Assembly (NCBI GenBank): GCA_964036275.1
Contig: OZ038433.1
Location: forward strand, 41,387,336-41,451,335
Reading direction: 5' to 3'
DNA from: Litoditis marina
Lineage: Eukaryota > Nematoda > Chromadorea > Rhabditida > Rhabditidae
DNA length: 64,000 bases
Shown here: in pieces, positions 59,301-64,000 of the stretch
Layout: each line of letters opens with the position of its first letter
Position numbering within the stretch: the first letter of the stretch is position 1
Notes under the pieces: model-generated
The model's input: only the letters and a program-made list of their open reading frames with translations
The model's database searches: none
Told to the model about the DNA's origin: nothing
Position numbers and translations under genes: made by a program

Positions 59301-62300
59301 CATTTTGACTAATAATCTTCTATAAAAGTGAACAAACATTCTTATACTCTTACTAGTCAGTGTTCGATAGTTATTAATGGTTTTCATTCTCGTAAACATC
59401 CTCATGGCTGTCCGTTCGTTCGTCGTTCGCATGGCCTTATGTAGCTGGCTATCGCTCTGCAGCTGGCCTCGTCTGCGCTCTCTTCCATTCACACACTCTC
59501 TAGCCGCACCGTCGGGCGCACTCCAAAGTGCAAACTCCCTCACTGGCTACTGTAAGGCGTAGTTATTGGATGGTTTACTGACCATACAAAAGCTTAAAAG
59601 TGAAAATACATAGAACTTGTTAGTTTGGATGCATAAGAACAGTGAGTTTGATGTAATAAGCCTTTTTTCGCAGATATTCTGCAAAAAAGAAAACCTCTCA
59701 CTGGCTACTATAAGGCATACTTATTGGATGATTTACTGACCATAGAAAAGCTTAAGAGTGAAAATACATAGAACTTGTTAGTTTGGATGCATAAGTACAG
59801 TGACTTTGGTGTAATAAGCCTTTTTTCACTGATATTTTGCAAAAAAAGAAAACGTATCGCCCTCGCATTCTCCGTAATGAATGAGCTCCATCGGTCAGGT
59901 TCACCTATTTTCGTACTCAGTTCTTCATATCATGCCAATGGAAATATAATATGTTTATGATACCTTTCACAACTCCCCCAATACTTACCATACAATAAAA
60001 CTTTCTCATATCGGTTTTTAAATTAAGCAAGAAATAAGAAAATATCAAAACCTCGAACGAATGTCGCTTGTACTAATATGATGACCCTCGTAACTTCGTT
60101 AATCTTTCAATCGAAAAGTGAAATCCGTGCCATAGAACGTGGAAAGTCTCACTCTATGTATAAGTTTTGTGACATAATATCTAAACTGTAATCATAGCTT
60201 CGTAGATCGTAGAAACAGAGCTGAGTGTTCTAAAAAAGCACACATTGCTCACAATGTAGAAACTTGGGGTAGGCGGCAAGCGAAGTAACCAACCTGAAAA
60301 AAAGCATAGGAGAGCAAAGGATGTCAGAAATGGAGGACGAGAAATGCCGGTACCCAGGCAGGGGGTCTGGGGGGCGGCAGCCCCCCAGTATTTTTATACT
60401 ACATATGCCCATTTTCTGGCCATACGGACGCCCGTTTTTTTTCGGCTGGCCAGGGGGTATTTTACGTATGCAAACCACAAAAGTCTTTAAATAAAGCAAA
60501 AAGAGAGAGAGCTAGATATCTATTAAATACAAGTTGTGTGAAAAAATTAGGAGAATCGGTTAAGGTTGAAAAAAGTTATGCTGTTGTGTCGTTATGAAAA
60601 TTTCCGTTGTCCCTCGTCGCTCGGAGCGCTTCCCTCGTCCCTCGTCCAATGTCCGCATAGAAAATTATTTTTTTTACTACTGAACCGATTCGGCTGAAAT
60701 TTGACACGCATGCGTAGACCCCAAAGTTAGCTTGGCTCCCAAAGTTTGGTGTTGTCACGTTTTGCTTGGTGCTTGGCGCGGGCGCCAATAGGCGCCAGTA
60801 GCTGGAAAATAGGTGTTCCCATGAATGAAATGCTTCGAAGTTTCGCACAGAGGTTAGATTAGTGAATCCCAGCCTTCTCTGACAATTTGGTGTCATGGTT
60901 TATATTTGGCGCCAAACGCTGGCGCCAAGTTAGAACAACGCCAGGCAAGTAGGGTAAAGAGTGAAATGTTCCACAGATGTCCGAACTATGAACATAGTTG
61001 ACGAATACGACTTGAATACCAACATTTCTTCGACATTCTGCGCCAATACGGTACTTTATCCGCCAGATGGCGCCAACCAAAATTGAAAATAGGGTTTCTG
61101 AACCAAAAAACAGTCGGAAATTGTGCTAATTGGTCGAGGCCATTCATTCCAAGTTATTTGTTACTAATTAGAGTAACATGTTCTATATCTGGCGCCCGTT
61201 CGCGCCAATTGAGAAAAGATTTTCTTTGTACTGTAATGACGCAGATTTTTCACAATACTCAGATTTCAATTAACGAAGCGGAAAAAAGCTGTTTTTTGAA
61301 TTTTTCAGGATCACATCGTTTGAAAACGTGGAACTTTCAGATAGCAGGATGTTCGATAGTCACCACTATTCAAAAATCGTTTTTCTAAGTCAACTCTAGG
61401 AGTGGTTGTACTAGTACAACTAGCAAAAAGAGAACAATTCGTAAAAAGTGGGGGACCAGGAAGTGTGTGAATTCTGTTCGGTTTCACCGTTTTCTGCAAA
61501 AAGTGAACAATACGATGTTGTGAATGAGTGTGCAACAAAAAAAGAACAATACATTTGTTTGCACAACGGTTCACAACGTTCTAAGGGGAAACATAATGCA
61601 CTTTCACGTTCAAGTTATACTTTGTATGTTCTGTTTCTTGTGAACCGTTGTGCACACAAATGTATTGTTCTTTTTTGTTGCACACTCATTCACAACATCG
61701 TATTGTTCACTTTTTGCAGAAAACGATGAAACCGAACAGAACTCACACACTTCCTGGTCCCCCACTTTTTACGAATTTTTACTCATTTCATCACGGGAAA
61801 AAGTGTTTTTGGGCTTTCTGTCGGAACTTACCATAGTAAAGACATACATTGAATTGTGCATTTCTGAATGTGTTTATTTCAGGAAAAGGCGTTCAAGAAG
61901 TGCATAACTAAGCTCGGCGACATCAAAGATGGAGTTCTTGTGTACGGTTTCATTTTATATTTTTGAAATATTGGTCTGTTTTTTGATGCAAAATCTTAAC
62001 GTTCGACATGTTGAGGTGTCACTATTCCAGGAAAAGAAGTAGTTCTTTTCCCTGGAATAGTTACACCTTGATGTTGAGTGTGTATTCAAACTGAAGATGT
62101 TTTCCGTTTCCTCATTCCACGGTTTTGTAGAACATAGGCGCGATACCCCCGTTTTAACCTTAACTTTTCCCTTAATTGGTCTAGGAGGTTTTTCCAACAA
62201 CGTTGAATATATTGGGTAAGTACCCACGGGGACCCATAACTGTTAGCTTTTAACTGTGGCGGAGATGTTCAACTGTTCCGACCATCAAACCGACACCATC

Positions 62301-63510
62301 CCACCTATACTGTTATTCAATTGCACAGTCAAGATCAAGTGAAACATGTTAAACACAGCAGAACTCAGAAACGTGCAATGACAAAGTGCACGATGCCTCA
62401 TTAGAATGATATGGAATTGAAGATGGTTTTCGTTGCTTCATGCCAGTGTTTTCTAGAAGCCACCGGCCGGAGCAGGGAACGGACGAATTTCTATTGGAGG
62501 TGTTCATCCGGCAGCTGAATTGGCTGATCGACCGCGGCTACACGGAGCGAGCAGTCGCCTCCATTCAGGTATAGGCTGTTCTACCCTCTACGCGCTCTAC
62601 AGTAAGCATAGGAGAAACACCCCGTCATATTGGCGCTCGCCTATTTTCGTTTTTGCCCTAATTCGGGATCTTATGTTGATTTTTAGAAGCCAAAACTGTT
62701 TGAAACGCGATTCATTACTTTTCATCACTTTTGCAGGGGTATCGTGCCCATTTTCAAGATTACACACGTCCATTTTAGTTGCACTTGCATTGAACTATGT
62801 CACCTATGACAGTAAGATTGGGATTTTTTAAAGGACGCCAGACACCAACATTGAGAAATCACGTTCTGACCCGCGGCGAATCAACTTCTGTCCCAGGGAC
62901 ATTTTGCACAACCATCTAGCATCTCCTCATTTGCGTTATGTCTCGTCGCACAGTGCGTTATGCTAATCTATAATGAATACTATAAGCGCTATGCTAATTT
63001 CTAGCCTCGACAGTAATGCATTAAACCACTTTTCATATAAAAGTTTTTATCAAGACCTAAAGTTGATCAGGATCATGTAAATGTCTTTATTGATGTCCTA
63101 CCTTCTTTAAAAAGCATACGTCATCTTGAAGTTATTGTAAAGAGTTAAAACTGTGTTGTGTCGTTCTCAACGCTTCTTGCTACAAAAACGGTTCATCTAA
63201 AAGTTAGTGTTCTCATCAGAAAAATGCCCTTGAATAAACGATATTACTGTAGGAAAGTCGTGTGAAACGGAGTATACCGCTGTACACGTTTGGCAAGGGC
63301 GACTTCGTTTCCCATAGAAAGTTATGCCAACTGTATGTAATAAGTTTTAGTTAAATTTTCTTGATTATGATTCAACGTTTCAGGCGTCGTTGGAGTTCAT
63401 GTACTGTGTGCCGGAAAGCATGAAGGGAGAGAAATATCGGACCAAGGAGGCCGTTTTCAGGAAATACTGGGACTCGAATCTGCCGCGTCTAGGCGATCGC
63501 CTATGGAAAG
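47391..63510 (+). CDS. nrde-2: NRDE-2 homologue (nuclear RNAi / RNA surveillance factor), 3' end outside window
   Basis: NRDE-2 acts with Argonautes in nuclear RNAi in C. elegans; its human homologue binds the exosome helicase MTR4. Exons: 47391-47582, 47984-48094, 49244 (or 49216)-49317, 49938-50039, 50206-50333, 51020-51069, 51701-51767, 52305-52423, 52654-52710, 55370-55477, 55781-55840, 56368-56490, 56912-56989, 57254-57358, 58454-58546, 61883-61941, 62457-62568, 63384-63510. Every phase agrees except at exon 3, whose better acceptor (49215) would need another exon upstream. The 588 codons give an acidic N-terminus, a Ser and Lys/Arg-rich region (SSSESSSEEE, RSRRRRRSSK, KKHKKKNKK), an MTR4-binding-like segment (NFNYAEMYKGETSGYYV) and the start of the helical HAT-like repeats (LRKVKRELHSNPRPADVARL, ARCPRSVELHLKKIE, NSCALWRKYLEF, LEFMYCVPESMKG, FRKYWDSNLPRLGD). 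The last donor (AAAG/GTTGGC) is tentative. Introns are full of MITEs. Confidence 0.88.
48127..48291. mobile_element. Family-P hAT-like MITE copy
   Basis: It begins CATACATATACCGCAGCGAG and carries GGTTGTCCGAATAAC, AACGGACTACTTTTCGCCGA and ATTTTCGATGCAAACTC. It ends GGGACCTTACTAGTCATATG. It starts 32 bp after NRDE-2 exon 2. Confidence 0.75.
49715..49891. mobile_element. Family-P hAT-like MITE copy
   Basis: Flanks AGTGGAAC (49707-49714) and AGTTGAAC (49892-49899) match 7 of 8. Ends are CACATACCATTAAGGTGCGA and GGACAATTTTCCTGAAGTAT. It ends 46 bp before NRDE-2 exon 4. Confidence 0.75.
50046..50130. mobile_element. Family-P MITE fragment beside the NRDE-2 exon 4 donor
   Basis: CTATTCGACAAAAAGTAGTC followed by ATTGATTTTGCACCAAAAAT is half a family-P element. 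It begins at intron position +7 after exon 4 (exon ends 50039). The left terminus is missing. Confidence 0.6.
51374..51386. repeat. G13 mononucleotide tract
   Basis: Thirteen consecutive G on the plus (sense) strand of NRDE-2, in the intron after exon 6. Confidence 0.9.
52080..52099. repeat. G20 mononucleotide tract
   Basis: Twenty consecutive G on the sense strand of NRDE-2, in the intron before exon 8 and 32 bp before a family-V MITE. It is the longest homopolymer seen in the window. Confidence 0.9.
52131..52253. mobile_element. 123-bp palindromic MITE, family V copy 2
   Basis: The sequence matches 36090-36213 through GAAGCAGGACGATTATGTGG, ACGGTCCTTTAAATTGCAAT and the inverted right end. 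The interior is inverted relative to copy 1, as expected for a near-palindrome. It ends about 50 bp before the NRDE-2 exon 8 acceptor. Confidence 0.8.
52748..52911. mobile_element. Family-P hAT-like MITE copy
   Basis: CATCAGCAAGCTTGTCCGAG begins it, the interior GCTTTTACGCCAAAAAGAAG is conserved, and ACCTTACGGGTGTATG ends it. It starts 38 bp after NRDE-2 exon 9. Confidence 0.75.
53040..53559. repeat. Z-family flank before the 131-bp array, locus 2
   Basis: GAGCCAAGTTATGACC, GCCAACTTCCGTCTTGTGTG and GTGTCTGCGTCTCTCC mirror, in reverse order, the flank of the array at 22791-23230. A GTGGGTG microsatellite lies at 53229-53249. Confidence 0.65.
53560..54235. repeat. 131-bp tandem repeat array with TGACGTCA palindromes, locus 2
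   Basis: Five to six units start with GGGATTCTGGAGACCAGATG at about 53577, 53706, 53837, 53968 and, diverged, 54098 and 54216. Units usually carry a TGACGTCA-type motif twice, flanking TTTTGAAAAGTGCAAAGTTG. The array lies in the long NRDE-2 intron between exons 9 and 10. Confidence 0.85.
54369..55076. mobile_element. Foldback element Y, copy 2
   Basis: The 708-bp inverted repeat begins TTCATGAAAAAGTGGGGGCC and ends with its complement. Arms carry ACAACTACTCTCAAATGG and TATTTTACGACTTTTGTATG in both orientations, with an internal partial duplication. It preserves the empty site (CCCCTTAGAC) of the insertion seen in copy 1. Confidence 0.85.
55196..55362. mobile_element. Family-P hAT-like MITE inserted at an NRDE-2 splice acceptor
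   Basis: GATACAGG flanks both sides exactly (55188-55195 and 55363-55370). The right-hand copy contains the exon 10 acceptor (ATACAG, then G as the first exon base). Ends are TATACCCCATTAATG and CCTTACTGTTGTATG; the interior is typical of the family. Confidence 0.9.
55875..56037. mobile_element. Family-P hAT-like MITE with exact 8-bp target duplication
   Basis: ATTGAGAA flanks both sides (55867-55874 and 56038-56045). The left terminus is shortened (CATTGTCCGAATGG) and the right end is complete (CAACCTTACTGCTGTATG). It starts 34 bp after NRDE-2 exon 11. Confidence 0.85.
56718..56889. mobile_element. Family-P MITE copy, diverged
   Basis: AATCTGTTTTCCGGTGG, GCAATTGGACGAGTTTGCCG and GACTATTAGGACAGTGTTAC with a final TGGAGTGTGG follow the family layout at low identity. 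It ends 22 bp before NRDE-2 exon 13. Confidence 0.5.
57622..57846. mobile_element. Family-T MITE copy 2 (inverted)
   Basis: The reverse complement of the 38131-38344 element: GGGGTCGCGAGCTGTAAACT, CATACAAATGCAGCTATAAT and GTTGAATGTCGCCGTTTTGG, ending in GAGGCCCTTGGCGGT. A C11 tract lies at its left edge (57621-57631). Confidence 0.7.
57856..58031. mobile_element. Family-P hAT-like MITE with exact 8-bp target duplication
   Basis: CATATACC flanks both sides (57848-57855 and 58032-58039). Ends are CATACACCAGTAAGGTTCGA and ACAACCTTGCTGGTGTATG, the cleanest terminal inverted repeats of the family. Confidence 0.9.
58044..58203. mobile_element. Family-P hAT-like MITE copy, opposite orientation
   Basis: CAGTATAGTAAACTTGTTCG begins it and CGTACCTTACTGGTGTATG ends it. 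It lies head to tail 5 bp beyond the target duplication of the preceding copy, in the reverse arrangement. Confidence 0.8.
58906..59525. repeat. Duplicated ~150-bp CT-rich segment (two copies)
   Basis: 58906-59060 and 59380-59525 share GTTTTCATTCTC, AACATCCTCATGGCTGTCCG, TATCGCTCTGCAGC and CACACACTCTCTAGCCGC at high identity in direct orientation, 474 bp apart. Confidence 0.8.
59538..59855. repeat. Tandem duplication of a ~158-bp unit
   Basis: Two adjacent copies meet near 59696. Shared blocks are CTCACTGGCTACT, GTGAAAATACATAGAACTTG, TTAGTTTGGATGCATAAG and GTAATAAGCCTTTTTTC. About 90 percent of bases agree by eye. Confidence 0.85.
61438..61775. mobile_element. 338-bp foldback element W
   Basis: The arms are near-perfect inverted repeats of about 130 bp, from TTCGTAAAAAGTGGGGGACC to its complement, with AACAATACGATGTTGTGAAT in both orientations. 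The terminus resembles that of foldback Y (TTCATGAAAAAGTGGGG), suggesting the same superfamily. It ends about 107 bp before NRDE-2 exon 16. Confidence 0.85.
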
Positions 63511-63639
63511 GTTGGCTCAGCTTCGCATTATTATTCATCATTATCGTTATTCTTCAAAGATTTTGAGATCCAAAGATCCAATTGTTCTATATCGACTATC
63601 GAATCATACTGTAGCTATATTTTGTTCCTTCATGGTCAG

Positions 63640-63845
63640 CCAGACACCTCTAGCTAGCGGTTTCATATTGGTCTTGAAATATCGCGACCCCTCCATATTT
63701 TTCGAGCCGCGACCACTTCAAAACTGCAAAACTCGCCTATTCACTGATTTTGTATGAAATTCGTCAATTCCCAACCCGCAACCCTTACTTTTCACATTAC
63801 TTTGTTCGTAACTCTCTACCACATATGAGGCCTTGCCAGTGTATA
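63640..63845. mobile_element. Family-T MITE copy 3, degraded
   Basis: ATCGCGACCCCTCCATATTT and ACTGATTTTGTATGAAATTC match copy 1, ending near GAGGCCTTGCCAGTGTAT. A further partial relative may occupy the right edge (63940-63985, GAGAGGGCCTTTTCGGTGAT). Confidence 0.6.
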
Positions 63846-64000
63846 ATGGTCACCCAAGTACTCTGAACAAAACGAATATCGCGTATTTCATAGTATCTAC
63901 ATGTAGGGGGGTTGCGAAGGGGTTTCTATCTAAACGGTCGCGCCTCGAAAAACAGGGGACCCGAGAGGGCCTTTTCGGTGATGTAGAGAAAAGTCTCAGA

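Larger units (their letters stand above)
58547..61882 (+). other. NRDE-2 intron 15 (3.3 kb)
   Basis: The intron separates the exon ending NTSRM from that starting EKAFKKC. It contains two tandem duplications (58906-59525 and 59538-59855), family-R repeat edges (58727, 60475), a cluster of GGCGCC palindromes (60775-61206) and a foldback element (61438-61775). No nested gene was recognised. Confidence 0.6.

Overview
The window is a repeat-rich piece of a nematode nuclear genome. Intron structure is metazoan: acceptors are almost all TTTCAG-like, donors are often GTACGT or GTAAGT, exons are 50-300 bp and introns run up to 5.5 kb. One diagnostic signal places it in Nematoda: the complete 22-nt spliced leader SL1 is present exactly at 38476-38497. 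The species is not identifiable. Long, repeat-filled introns and many small exons would suit a parasitic clade V worm, but that is only a guess.

Three protein-coding genes can be modelled exon by exon with all splice phases consistent except one junction. (1) A PIM-family Ser/Thr kinase (prk-like), plus strand, 5038-11770, 7 exons, about 499 residues. (2) Cytosolic glutaminyl-tRNA synthetase (qars-1), minus strand, 46682 down to 14429, 23 exons, 780 residues, spread over 32 kb. (3) An NRDE-2 homologue, plus strand, starting at 47391 and running off the right edge after 18 exons (588 codons seen). The kinase and QARS are tail to tail (2.7 kb apart). QARS and NRDE-2 are head to head, 0.7 kb apart, and probably share a promoter region.

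Most of the remaining sequence is transposon-derived. A non-LTR retrotransposon (RRM-like ORF1, endonuclease plus reverse transcriptase ORF2, two frameshifts) lies antisense in a QARS intron and begins with SL1, so it was apparently copied from a trans-spliced RNA. A ~165-bp MITE family with 8-bp target duplications (hAT-like) occurs about 20 times in QARS and NRDE-2 introns. Several copies abut splice sites, and one duplicated the splice acceptor of NRDE-2 exon 10. Other families include foldback elements, a Harbinger-like element nested inside a foldback, 131-bp tandem arrays with TGACGTCA palindromes at two loci in opposite orientation, and several small palindromic MITEs. Mononucleotide G/C tracts of 10-20 bp are frequent.

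Layout: 1-5037 upstream region with a GC-rich promoter-like block; 5038-11770 kinase; 11771-14428 intergenic; 14429-46682 QARS with the retroelement at 38476 to about 43050; 46683-47390 divergent promoter; 47391 to the end NRDE-2. I see no prokaryotic feature, CRISPR array or rRNA.
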